Made by a program: the position numbers and the translations under genes | Source: Prolixibacteraceae bacterium | GTDB lineage: Bacteria > Bacteroidota > Bacteroidia > Bacteroidales > Prolixibacteraceae | Direction: 5' to 3' | DNA length: 39,347 bases | Assembly (NCBI GenBank): GCA_028282705.1 | Contig: JANQHI010000013.1 | Span: 1 to 39,347, forward strand | Notes under the pieces: model-generated | The model's database searches: none | What the model was told of the DNA's origin: nothing | Seen by the model: only the letters and a program-made list of their open reading frames with translations | Shown here: one piece after another, positions 14,803 through 22,685 of the stretch | Position numbering within the stretch: the first letter of the stretch is position 1 | How the letters are laid out: each line of letters begins with the position of its first letter

Positions 14803-14861
14803 TCTCCTCCTGACAAGGAGGAGTACCCAAATCAAAATCCTTTTGATTTGGGGGAGGTGGT
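14803..14861 (+). repeat. Two-hairpin intergenic repeat, copy 1 (possible rnf terminator)
   Basis: Two stems in a row: CTCCTCC (14804-14810) with GGAGGAG (14817-14823), then CCCAAATCAAAA (14826-14837) with TTTTGATTTGGG (14841-14852), followed by GAGGTGGT. Copies of the same design lie at 34641-34717 and, on the other strand, at 39251-39300. It stands just after rnfA and between convergent genes, so it may serve as a transcript end for both strands, although no long T-run follows. Confidence 0.65.
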
Positions 14862-14908
14862 ATAAACAATATCTTTCCTGCACAAATAACAAAGAGCAAT
14901 AAAAAAAC

Positions 14909-14962
14909 TTGATTTGACCCTATCCAACTAATCATGCATTCACTCATTCAAGCATTAATACT
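14909..14962 (+). repeat. ACTCATTCAAGC repeat, copy 1
   Basis: About 54 bases that align with 19685-19739. A 20-base block, ACTCATTCAAGCATTAATAC at 14942-14961, is identical in both. The TTGATTTGACC upstream is also shared. Function unknown. Confidence 0.6.
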
Positions 14963-14991
14963 ATTACTACTAAATTACTACTGACTAAATC

Positions 14992-17853
14992 TTATCCCCT
15001 GTGGCAAATCTGTTTATATGGGCAAGGCTTGCAATGTTCTTCATGGGGTGTCTGGGTAAATTCATTATTAGCTGAAAACAGCTCAGCAAACAACCCCTGT
15101 AGTAAACCTTTAAATTCCTGTACCATTGGGTTAAAAACCAAGTCTTTCTTATTGTATTTGATCAATGGGCTGAAAGGTTCACCAAACAACTTTTTAAGGT
15201 CATATACCCCAGCACTAACCTCTGCTTCAGGATAATAAGAGTTAATAATATAGCTGTAAAACAATGCCTGGAAAACTTCCTTTTTAGGGTTCTTTTTACC
15301 TGGGTCAAAAATTTCATCCAGTTCTGTAAAACTTAAACTTTTAACATTCCCTGTTTTGTAATCAATAATCCTGAGCAATCCCCCTACCCTGTCGAGCCTA
15401 TCTATATTACCCCCAATCTTTACCTTCTTGTTCCTACCATCACATACAAATTCTACCTCTCTGTGGTAATTCTCTTCACAAGCCAGGATTTCAACTGGGG
15501 TAATAGCTGCATCCACTTTTAGCAATTGCCTTATATAAGTTTTAATGTATTCATAGATCAGCAGTACATTACCTTCCAACTCCAGTTGTAGGTAATCTCC
15601 CCTTTCCTTTTTAAAATAAGCCACACTAATAGCCTGCCTAACCAGGGAATCTATGTTCTTCCTATCCTGCAACTGTTTTTGGAACCACTCTTTGGAAAGC
15701 TCTTGCCCAACTACATTTTCATATAAATATTCAACTGCCAGGTGGAAAATATTCCCAAACATTTGCCCATCCACCTCCTCTCTGATCTCATCTTTATCAG
15801 GCAGCCCCACCACATACCTCAGGTAGTACCTGTATTTACAATTCATGTATAGGTTAATGGCACTGGGTGAAAGGGGCTTTTCAGCATATACCCTCAACAA
15901 CTTCTCAGATAATTGTGGTGAGCTAACTGCTGACAGGTGTTTCTCTTTATTACTTTTTAGCTGAAACGCTATATTCTTTTGTTTTACCTCATGTGGCGAA
16001 TCATAGATCAGCTGGTATCCAAACCTGCTGAGTTCTCCCCTGTTTATGGTTTCTTTGACAGTGTTATAAGTAGCTGTTAAATTTTTTGCCCTCTGCACTA
16101 ACCTGTAAAAGTAGTATGCCTGCAATGCATCCCTTTGGTCAACAGAAGGCAGCCCAAAAGCAAAATGCAAATTGTGGGGTATGAAAGAAGGCACAGAGGT
16201 AGCCTTAGGCCAGTAATCTTCATTAAGCCCCAGGATAATTATATTTTTAAAATCAAGCAGCCTGGTTTCAAGGATGCCTATTACCTGAAGCCCTTTTAAT
16301 GGTTCTCCTTCATAAGCCACATTTATATTATTCAAATGCTGGAAAAGCAGCCTGAAAAAAATGGGGTCACTAATGGGTTGCCCTGATTCTTTTTCAACAT
16401 CTGCAATGGTTTGCCCAACCTGTTCTATTATCTGGTATATAGAAACCAGGATTTCCTGTATCAGCTTAGAACTTTGGTTGTTCCCTGCCAAATGGGAATG
16501 GAGGCTTTTCAGTATTTCACAAAAATAGGTACTTATCCCACCCTCATGTTGGGGTAACTGGAATATAAGCTTATGAAGCCCTGAAAAATAAAGTGACTCT
16601 TGAGGGATATAGATCAGGTTAGCCTTTTTGGTTTCTTTTATAAATGTTTTAACAGCTTCATTCTCAACCCCAGCCATTAATTGGTGTGATAGAACATCAA
16701 AAACATATGGATAGTAAAAACTGGTAGCCCCATTTTTTGCCCTTGATGATTTTACAAGGGCTGCTAATACATTAATAAAACCAAAGATACCCGAGTTGCT
16801 CACTGGGTAACCCATAGTTACATTTACTGACTCAATAGGCTCAGGAATTGCTCCCAGGGTAGGGAAAAGCAAAGACTCATCAGCCAACACAATAGCTGTG
16901 TTATCAAATTTTTCCTGAAAATCAGCACCCAGTTTTTGAAGGGTATCAGGTATAACTTGTGACTGCCCCTGTGAAGAAGGCACAGCAATAAACTCAATAT
17001 TTTTGGTTTTTGAGAATTCCTCTTCAGCAAACAAAAATTCATCAGGAGGTGGAAACTGCCTTATGTTATCCCTTAGGAACAACCCAGCTTCCTGTTTCCT
17101 GTCTTCCATATATGCCACATCAAAATCCCAGAAAAAACCTGCTTTGCCCTGATTTTTCAGGTAGGACAGAAAATGTTTTTCACAGGCATTCAGGGCATTC
17201 AGCCCTACAAAATAATAGTTTCTGAAAGGAAGTTCTAAAACCTCCCCCTTTTTGAGATTCTTTGCCAGTTCACGCAACATCATACCATCATAAGCCAACC
17301 CCTGCCCTTTTAAACTTTCTTTAAAGTCATTATACACAGGCAACAAAACATTCCATATTTTCAGGAATTCCTCCTTATTTTTAAACTCATCCCACCTGCC
17401 CAGGCTTCCCCAAAATTGTTTTAGTACCTCTTTTTGCTCCTCTTCAAGGTATGTAAAATTATAATCAATCTCTTTCAATTCAGAAAGGTTCCTGAATAGG
17501 TCAACAGGGTCAACCAGGTATTTATCAATATCATCAAAATCAGACAACAGGACTTCTCCCCAATAATAAAACTCATCAAATGATTCTTTTGATTTAGAAT
17601 GTTTCTGAAAAGACTGGTAAAGCTGTGCTATCAGTTTTAGCCTGTCAGGCTGCTGGTAATCAGTAAAACCATGAAGCACCTCATGGATGGTACATATAGC
17701 AGGGCTTATTACTGTATCTTCCACATATTCACGTAAGTATGAAATAAAAAAAGAACCTGAACGCCTGTTGGGGAACACCATACAAATATCCATTAACCCA
17801 TCAGGATGTTTTTCAATGATGTATTCAGCCACAGATTCCAGAAATTTTTTCAT
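14992..17853 (-). CDS. AddB-like PD-(D/E)XK nuclease/helicase-related protein
   Basis: A 953-residue cytoplasmic protein, likely the nuclease-bearing subunit of an AddAB-type DNA end-processing complex used in recombinational repair. The N-terminal part resembles an inactive UvrD-like helicase fold, with the divergent segment MVFPNRRSGSFFISYL where AddB proteins have a nucleotide-binding loop. The middle contains IIILGLNEDYWPKA, a helicase-like block. The C-terminal 280 residues carry the nuclease: FGNIFHLAVEYLYE, GNIDRLDRVGGLLRIIDYKTGNV (Asp and Asp-x-Lys catalytic residues), then FQALFYSYII. A cysteine in NCKYRYYLRYVVGLPD and three in CKPCPYKQICHRG would form the AddB/Cas4-type [4Fe-4S] site. 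The AddA partner is not in this window. The next gene on the right is divergent. Confidence 0.82.
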   Translation of the reverse strand: MKKFLESVAEYIIEKHPDGLMDICMVFPNRRSGSFFISYLREYVEDTVISPAICTIHEVLHGFTDYQQPDRLKLIAQLYQSFQKHSKSKESFDEFYYWGEVLLSDFDDIDKYLVDPVDLFRNLSELKEIDYNFTYLEEEQKEVLKQFWGSLGRWDEFKNKEEFLKIWNVLLPVYNDFKESLKGQGLAYDGMMLRELAKNLKKGEVLELPFRNYYFVGLNALNACEKHFLSYLKNQGKAGFFWDFDVAYMEDRKQEAGLFLRDNIRQFPPPDEFLFAEEEFSKTKNIEFIAVPSSQGQSQVIPDTLQKLGADFQEKFDNTAIVLADESLLFPTLGAIPEPIESVNVTMGYPVSNSGIFGFINVLAALVKSSRAKNGATSFYYPYVFDVLSHQLMAGVENEAVKTFIKETKKANLIYIPQESLYFSGLHKLIFQLPQHEGGISTYFCEILKSLHSHLAGNNQSSKLIQEILVSIYQIIEQVGQTIADVEKESGQPISDPIFFRLLFQHLNNINVAYEGEPLKGLQVIGILETRLLDFKNIIILGLNEDYWPKATSVPSFIPHNLHFAFGLPSVDQRDALQAYYFYRLVQRAKNLTATYNTVKETINRGELSRFGYQLIYDSPHEVKQKNIAFQLKSNKEKHLSAVSSPQLSEKLLRVYAEKPLSPSAINLYMNCKYRYYLRYVVGLPDKDEIREEVDGQMFGNIFHLAVEYLYENVVGQELSKEWFQKQLQDRKNIDSLVRQAISVAYFKKERGDYLQLELEGNVLLIYEYIKTYIRQLLKVDAAITPVEILACEENYHREVEFVCDGRNKKVKIGGNIDRLDRVGGLLRIIDYKTGNVKSLSFTELDEIFDPGKKNPKKEVFQALFYSYIINSYYPEAEVSAGVYDLKKLFGEPFSPLIKYNKKDLVFNPMVQEFKGLLQGLFAELFSANNEFTQTPHEEHCKPCPYKQICHRG

Positions 17854-17962
17854 GGAGATTATTTTTCCCTAAGATAAATATTCTGGCCTATAACATGTCA
17901 TTATTCACAGCAAGAAATTTTACTATTTTTAATGTTCATTAGAAATTCTAACAATAGCTATC

Positions 17963-19648
17963 ATGAAAAAACTTGGAGTTGCACTTTTATTGGCCACCAT
18001 AACACTCATTATCCAGGCACAAGACAGGATCACGGGAATAAACTTTGCCACCAGGTCTGAAGTAATTGCAGAACAAGGCATGGTATGCACCAGCCAACCA
18101 TTGGCTACACAAGCAGGGATTGACATACTGAAAGCCGGAGGAAATGCTATTGATGCAGCCATTGCAGCCAATGCTGTATTGGGGTTGGTTGAGCCCACAG
18201 GAAATGGGATGGGTGGTGACCTATTTGCCATTGTCTGGGATGCAAAAACCCAAAAACTTTATGGGTTGAATGCCAGTGGCAGGTCACCCTATAACCTAAC
18301 CCTTGAATATTTCAAGGAAAATGAATATGAAAAAATACCTTCAACAGGGCCATTACCTGTGTCAGTGCCAGGATGCGTGGATGGTTGGTTTGAATTGCAT
18401 GAAAAGTTTGGTAGCAAAACCATGGGTGAGATATTTATTCCTGCCATCCATTATGCAACCAATGGTTTCCCTTTAACTGAACTGATTGCCTATTACTGGC
18501 AAAGGAATTCATATAACTTGAAAGAATTCCCAGGTTTTGAAGAGGTATTTATGCCAGGAGGAAAAACCCCACAGAAAGGGGAAATTTTTAAGAACCCTTA
18601 TTTGGCTGAAACATTGAAAAAGATTGCTAAAGGAGGCAGGGATGTGTTTTATAAAGGGGAAGTTGCCCAGAAAATGGTTGATTATTTACAAGAAAATGGG
18701 GGCTTTTTTACTATGAAAGATTTTGAGGACCATACTTCAGAATGGGTAGAGCCCATCTCATGCAACTACAGAGGGTATGATGTGTGGGAACTTCCTCCCA
18801 ATGGGCAAGGAACAGCAGCTTTGCAAATACTGAATATCCTTGAGAATTATGATATTGGCAACATGGGCTTTGGCTCTCCTGAATATATGCACCTGTTTAT
18901 TGAAGCCAAAAAGCTTGCTTTTGAAGATAGGGCTAAATATTATTCTGACCGAGATTTTAATGAGTTGCCTGTTGAAGAACTGATCTCAGAAGAGTATGCC
19001 AAAGAAAGAGCAGCTTTGATTCAGGAAAGGGCAGCCAGGAGCTATCCTGCTGGCGAGTTGGAACAAGGCAATACCATTTACCTGACCACTGCTGATGCTG
19101 AAGGGAACATAGTTTCACTTATTCAAAGTAATTACAGGGGGATGGGCTCTGGGATGACCCCAGGGAAACTGGGTTTTATCCTGCAAGACAGAGGTGAGTT
19201 ATTTGCACTGGAAGAAGGCCATATGAATGTATATGAACCACACAAAAGGCCATTCCACACCATTATTCCAGCTTTTATTACCAAAGATGGGGAACCATTT
19301 ATGAGTTTTGGTTTGATGGGTGGGGCTATGCAGCCCCAAGGGCATGCCCAGGTAGTATGCAACATAGTTGATTTTGGGATGAATATCCAGGAAGCTGGTG
19401 ATGCACCAAGGATCAGGCATTCTGGCTCAAGCCAACCCACTGGTGAAGTTATGGAAGATGGGGGGATTGTACACCTGGAAAGTGGCTTTTCAATGGAAAC
19501 CATTAATGCTTTGATGAGAAAAGGGCATAAAATACAATTCTCATTGGGAGGCTATGGAGGGTACCAGGCCATTAAATGGGACAAAGAAAATGGGGTTTAT
19601 TATGGAGCCTCAGAATCCAGGAAAGATGGGCAGGCAGCAGGGTACTAG
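17963..19648 (+). CDS. Gamma-glutamyltransferase family protein, secreted
   Basis: A 561-residue periplasmic enzyme of the Ntn-hydrolase fold that should cleave gamma-glutamyl bonds, such as that of glutathione, or a related acyl amide. A signal peptide spans about residues 1-19 (ending IIQAQ). The large subunit holds MVCTSQPLATQAGIDILKAGGNAIDAAIA and GNGMGGDLFAIV. The precursor should cut itself before Thr371 in GNTIYLTTADAEGN, and that Thr becomes the nucleophile. The small subunit has SNYRGMGSGMTPGKLGFILQDRG. The LQDRG block, in place of the LNN/LND of E. coli GGT, places it in the wider GGT/acylase family, so the exact substrate is uncertain. The length is normal. It stands alone. Confidence 0.9.
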   Translation: MKKLGVALLLATITLIIQAQDRITGINFATRSEVIAEQGMVCTSQPLATQAGIDILKAGGNAIDAAIAANAVLGLVEPTGNGMGGDLFAIVWDAKTQKLYGLNASGRSPYNLTLEYFKENEYEKIPSTGPLPVSVPGCVDGWFELHEKFGSKTMGEIFIPAIHYATNGFPLTELIAYYWQRNSYNLKEFPGFEEVFMPGGKTPQKGEIFKNPYLAETLKKIAKGGRDVFYKGEVAQKMVDYLQENGGFFTMKDFEDHTSEWVEPISCNYRGYDVWELPPNGQGTAALQILNILENYDIGNMGFGSPEYMHLFIEAKKLAFEDRAKYYSDRDFNELPVEELISEEYAKERAALIQERAARSYPAGELEQGNTIYLTTADAEGNIVSLIQSNYRGMGSGMTPGKLGFILQDRGELFALEEGHMNVYEPHKRPFHTIIPAFITKDGEPFMSFGLMGGAMQPQGHAQVVCNIVDFGMNIQEAGDAPRIRHSGSSQPTGEVMEDGGIVHLESGFSMETINALMRKGHKIQFSLGGYGGYQAIKWDKENGVYYGASESRKDGQAAGY

Positions 19649-19684
19649 TTCAATCAACTGAATAAATTGAAATAACAAAATGAA

Positions 19685-19762
19685 TTGGATTTGACCATAT
19701 TTAATTATTTATGCGTTTACTCATTCAAGCATTAATACATTCACCCATTCATGCATTAATTT
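19685..19762 (+). repeat. ACTCATTCAAGC repeat, copy 2, with a second degenerate unit
   Basis: Aligns with 14909-14962 and shares the identical block ACTCATTCAAGCATTAATAC at 19719-19738. It is followed directly by a degenerate unit, ACCCATTCATGCATTAAT, giving a short tandem array with a period near 24 bases. The array fills most of the gap between the GGT gene and the HAD gene. Confidence 0.6.
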
Positions 19763-19811
19763 ATTAGCCTAGATTTAATATACAATCATTACCTGGTTTG
19801 AAATGGTTTTT

Positions 19812-19819
19812 TACTTTTG
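19812..19819 (+). promoter_or_regulatory. -7 box of the HAD phosphatase gene
   Basis: TACTTTTG fits TAnnTTTG and lies 16 bases before the start codon at 19836. The closest TTTG (19797-19800) is only 11 bases upstream, so the -33 element is unclear. Confidence 0.4.
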
Positions 19820-19835
19820 CAGCAAATTAACTGAT

Positions 19836-20447
19836 ATGGCATTAAAAGTTGATCTAAAAGCAAAAGCATTGATATTTGACCTGGATGGGACATTGTCCAA
19901 TTCCCTGCCTGTACATGTAGAGACCTGGCATATTGTGGGTAAGCAGCTTGGGTTTGTTTTTGAAGATAGGATCATCCATGAGATGACAGGTATGCCTACC
20001 ATAAAATTTGCAGAAAGGATCATCAAAGAAAATGGGCTGGACACCACACCTGAAGAACTTGTTAGGTTAAAACAGAAATATTTCCGTGATTCTGTAAACA
20101 AGGTAAAAGCTGTGGATGAGGTGATGCAAATTGTAGAAGCCTATAAAGGCAAACTGCCCATGGCTGTTGGCACAGGAGCTAGCAGGAAAAGTGCAGAACT
20201 TCAGTTGCAAGCCTTGGATGTGGTTGAAATTTTTGATGCTATTGTTTCAGCTGATGATGTAACCCAGCATAAGCCAGAACCCGAAACATTCCTTAAATGT
20301 GCCTCCCTGATGAATATAAAACCAGAAGATTGCCAGGTTTTTGAAGATGGTGACTTGGGTATCAGGGCAGCTAATGCAGCAGGGATGATAGTAACTGATG
20401 TAAGGCCACATATCAACTATGGGGCCTGGCAGGCAAGCCTTCCTTAA
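19836..20447 (+). CDS. HAD-superfamily phosphatase, beta-phosphoglucomutase/YqaB-like
   Basis: A 203-residue cytoplasmic HAD hydrolase. Motif I, FDLDGTLSNS, gives the nucleophile Asp15 and acid/base Asp17. Motif II is in AVGTGASRKSAE, motif III is the Lys of QHKPEPETF, and motif IV is FEDGDLGIRAA. The cap lies between motifs I and II (THE helical insertion around residues 20-85), as in beta-phosphoglucomutase and the sugar-phosphate phosphatase YqaB. The substrate is therefore likely a small phosphosugar. An ATG 33 bases upstream is in frame, but it lies before the -7 box at 19812, so the ATG at 19836 is preferred. Confidence 0.87.
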   Translation: MALKVDLKAKALIFDLDGTLSNSLPVHVETWHIVGKQLGFVFEDRIIHEMTGMPTIKFAERIIKENGLDTTPEELVRLKQKYFRDSVNKVKAVDEVMQIVEAYKGKLPMAVGTGASRKSAELQLQALDVVEIFDAIVSADDVTQHKPEPETFLKCASLMNIKPEDCQVFEDGDLGIRAANAAGMIVTDVRPHINYGAWQASLP

Positions 20448-20640
20448 TACATTTTTTTGTTTCAATTGCATTATTAAAAACAAAACCTTGGTGAATACTT
20501 TGTGGATTAGTTGTTTAGGGGCATTTTTATGGCAAGCTCTATAAGACACCAAAGATCATAGAAATATAAGGTACTGACAATCAGATATAATTAAAAATCC
20601 CTAACCTTTATTAAGGCTTAACTTTTCAAACTTCTTTAAA

Positions 20641-21561
20641 CTAGTAGGGATACTCCAAAAAAATACCTTGCAGGTATCCAATAAAGACCAATTGGCCAGG
20701 TTTATTTTCAAACCAAACCCCACCTTCTGTTACCTCAAAACTACCTCCTACCCCTTGTACAATATATTCATAAGGTTCATCCCGGAAATACATAACCCCT
20801 TTTACCCTGTAAATTTCTTTTTTATAAATATCCAGGATATACTCTAACCACTGTTCAAATTGTTCTTTTGTGGGAAGTGTTTCAAACTGCAAAGCTTTAG
20901 AAGAAATTGTTTTTATTGACTTAGGTCGTTGCATAAAATAAAGGTTGCTTTTGTTAACAACCTCTAACTCTTCTAAGTTAAATTGGCTGACATCCCCAAA
21001 ATTCACTTGAAGTATAGGAGCCAAAGGGTTTCTTTTTTTCAGGTCAGCCAGTATTACCTTTTTATGCCCCTGGCCTATTTCTGAAGATTTATTCAAAATT
21101 ACCAAGTCAGCCATGGCAATTTGTTTGGCAGCCACATCCTGCCCAATGTATTGGTTGAAATTCTTCCCATCAACCAAACATGCCAAACCCTGAAAAGAGT
21201 AGGTTTTTTTTAGCCCTTCATCCTTGTAAAAAGGCTGGATAATGGAAGTTGGGTCAGCTAAACCAGTGGTTTCAATCAGCAAGTGCCCAATATCAGGGAA
21301 CTTTTCTGCCAGCTCTTTTAAGACCAGCTCAAATTCATCAAAGATGGTACAGCAAATGCAACCATTTTTGAGTTCAAACATTTTTGAGGCATCCACTCCT
21401 TTTATCAAATGGCTGTCAATGGCTACTTCTCCAAACTCATTTTCAACCAGGGCAAACTGGGTATCAGGGTATTTCCTCAAAAGCTGGTTGATAAAAGTGG
21501 TTTTCCCTGCCCCCAAAAAACCTGATATAATGGTTACTGGTATTTTAGTTAATGGCTTCAT
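20641..21561 (-). CDS. CobW/COG0523-family GTP-binding metallochaperone
   Basis: A 306-residue cytoplasmic P-loop GTPase of the COG0523 group, which delivers zinc or another metal to target proteins. The P-loop is GFLGAGKT at residues 14-21. The metal-binding CxCC motif is C68-I-C70-C71, and ETTGLADP is the switch region. The base-recognition motif is N157-K158-S159-S160, lacking the Asp of NKxD, so nucleotide specificity may be relaxed. The C-terminal CobW domain is present but short, and there is no His-rich tail. The ATG at 21561 was chosen because an upstream in-frame ATG would overlap the transporter gene. It lies 13 bases after that gene, so the two form an operon. Confidence 0.87.
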   Translation of the reverse strand: MKPLTKIPVTIISGFLGAGKTTFINQLLRKYPDTQFALVENEFGEVAIDSHLIKGVDASKMFELKNGCICCTIFDEFELVLKELAEKFPDIGHLLIETTGLADPTSIIQPFYKDEGLKKTYSFQGLACLVDGKNFNQYIGQDVAAKQIAMADLVILNKSSEIGQGHKKVILADLKKRNPLAPILQVNFGDVSQFNLEELEVVNKSNLYFMQRPKSIKTISSKALQFETLPTKEQFEQWLEYILDIYKKEIYRVKGVMYFRDEPYEYIVQGVGGSFEVTEGGVWFENKPGQLVFIGYLQGIFLEYPY

Positions 21562-21574
21562 GTATTTTAATCTT

Positions 21575-22330
21575 TTACCTAAACACCCCAAAAAGCTTTA
21601 GGATAATAAGCACAAGGGCTATGATCAATACATAACGCACATATTTTGCCCCTCCTTTAACAGTAAAATGGACTCCTGCATATGCCCCAATCATATTCCC
21701 CACACCTAATATCAGCCCTGCCACTAAATCCACCTGCTTATTGATAAAAAAGATTGTTAAAGCAAACACAGTATAAATCAATACAATAAAAACTTTCACC
21801 CCATTGGTTTTTACCAGGTCATACCCACAGCCCAGAACAAGGCCAGCAATCAGCATAAACCCAACACCCAGTTGTATAAAACCTCCATACACTCCAATAA
21901 TAAAAAAGGTAATGTACTGCATGATGGTTGGTTTTGCTGCAACCTCCCCAACCCTGTCTTTCACCCAGGCATTAGGGTTAAAAACTATCACCAGGAGCAT
22001 TAAAACCATTACCCCTCCAATGACCCTTTCCAATAGTTTTTCATTGATCTCAACAGCTATAAAAGCACCTACAATTGCCCCAACCACTGCAGGAATAGCC
22101 AGTTTATAATCTGATGTAAGGTTTATCACCTTTTTTTGCCTGAAAGTATTTACACCCACAATATTTTGCATCAATATGGCTATCCTGTTAGTGCCATTGG
22201 CTACATTGGCTGGTAGCCCCATAAACATCAGCAATGGCAAAGTAAGTGTTGAGCCTCCCCCTGCAACTGTGTTTATAAACCCAGCCATAAAACCTATCCC
22301 AATAAATGCCAGGATAAAATACCATTCCAT
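21575..22330 (-). CDS. TSUP-family transporter (TauE/SafE)
   Basis: A 251-residue inner-membrane protein with about eight hydrophobic segments in two related halves, the TauE/SafE layout. The N-terminal signature GFMAGFINTVAGGGSTLTLPLLMFMGLPANVANGTNR is highly typical, and a second GxIQLGVGFMLIAGLVLGCGYDLVKTNGVKV block is the repeat in the second half. Family members export or import sulfite, sulfonates or other small anions, but the substrate cannot be told here. It is cotranscribed with the CobW-type GTPase downstream. That pairing is worth noting because TSUP proteins are not normally metal transporters. Confidence 0.9.
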   Translation of the reverse strand: MEWYFILAFIGIGFMAGFINTVAGGGSTLTLPLLMFMGLPANVANGTNRIAILMQNIVGVNTFRQKKVINLTSDYKLAIPAVVGAIVGAFIAVEINEKLLERVIGGVMVLMLLVIVFNPNAWVKDRVGEVAAKPTIMQYITFFIIGVYGGFIQLGVGFMLIAGLVLGCGYDLVKTNGVKVFIVLIYTVFALTIFFINKQVDLVAGLILGVGNMIGAYAGVHFTVKGGAKYVRYVLIIALVLIILKLFGVFR

Positions 22331-22685
22331 AATTTTGAGTGTAAAGTATTCTTGTTAAAAGTAGTAAAACTAATAAACAGTTACATGGTTCAAAAAATGA
22401 ACTTGTTTAAAGTAAAATACTAAAGATACTTGTAGCCACCTGAAATACTGCACTTAATATTTTTTTTAAGTGTAACATTTTTCACATATCTACTAACCCT
22501 GAAAGATTATTTTTATTGACATATTATCATTATTATTTATGATTTAACTTTTAACAACTTCAGTATATGTAATTTCTTTGTTTTATAAAACCATGATCCA
22601 TCATTTAACTAATTTATAACATAAAACAAGCATCCATAAAAATTATTCTATTGTTGCATTGCTTTTATTACCTTCGCATTTGAAA
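22331..22685. other. Gene-free divergent promoter region, 355 bases
   Basis: This AT-rich gap separates the TSUP operon (-) from the CLC pair (+). It contains a 7-bp inverted repeat, CACTTAA (22451-22457) with TTAAGTG (22466-22472). TACCTTCG at 22669-22676 resembles a -7 box. If real, it would place the transcript start only a few bases before the ATG at 22686, giving an almost leaderless message. I see no gene or RNA. Confidence 0.5.

Noticed and set aside
19132-19503. A 123-codon open frame on (-) inside the gamma-glutamyltransferase gene
   Set aside because: It covers the conserved small-subunit region of the enzyme and shows no domain of its own.
20476-20560. Possible repeat sharing CCTTGGTGAATA with 26340-26352
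   Set aside because: Only about 12 bases match, too short to separate from chance in AT-rich gaps.
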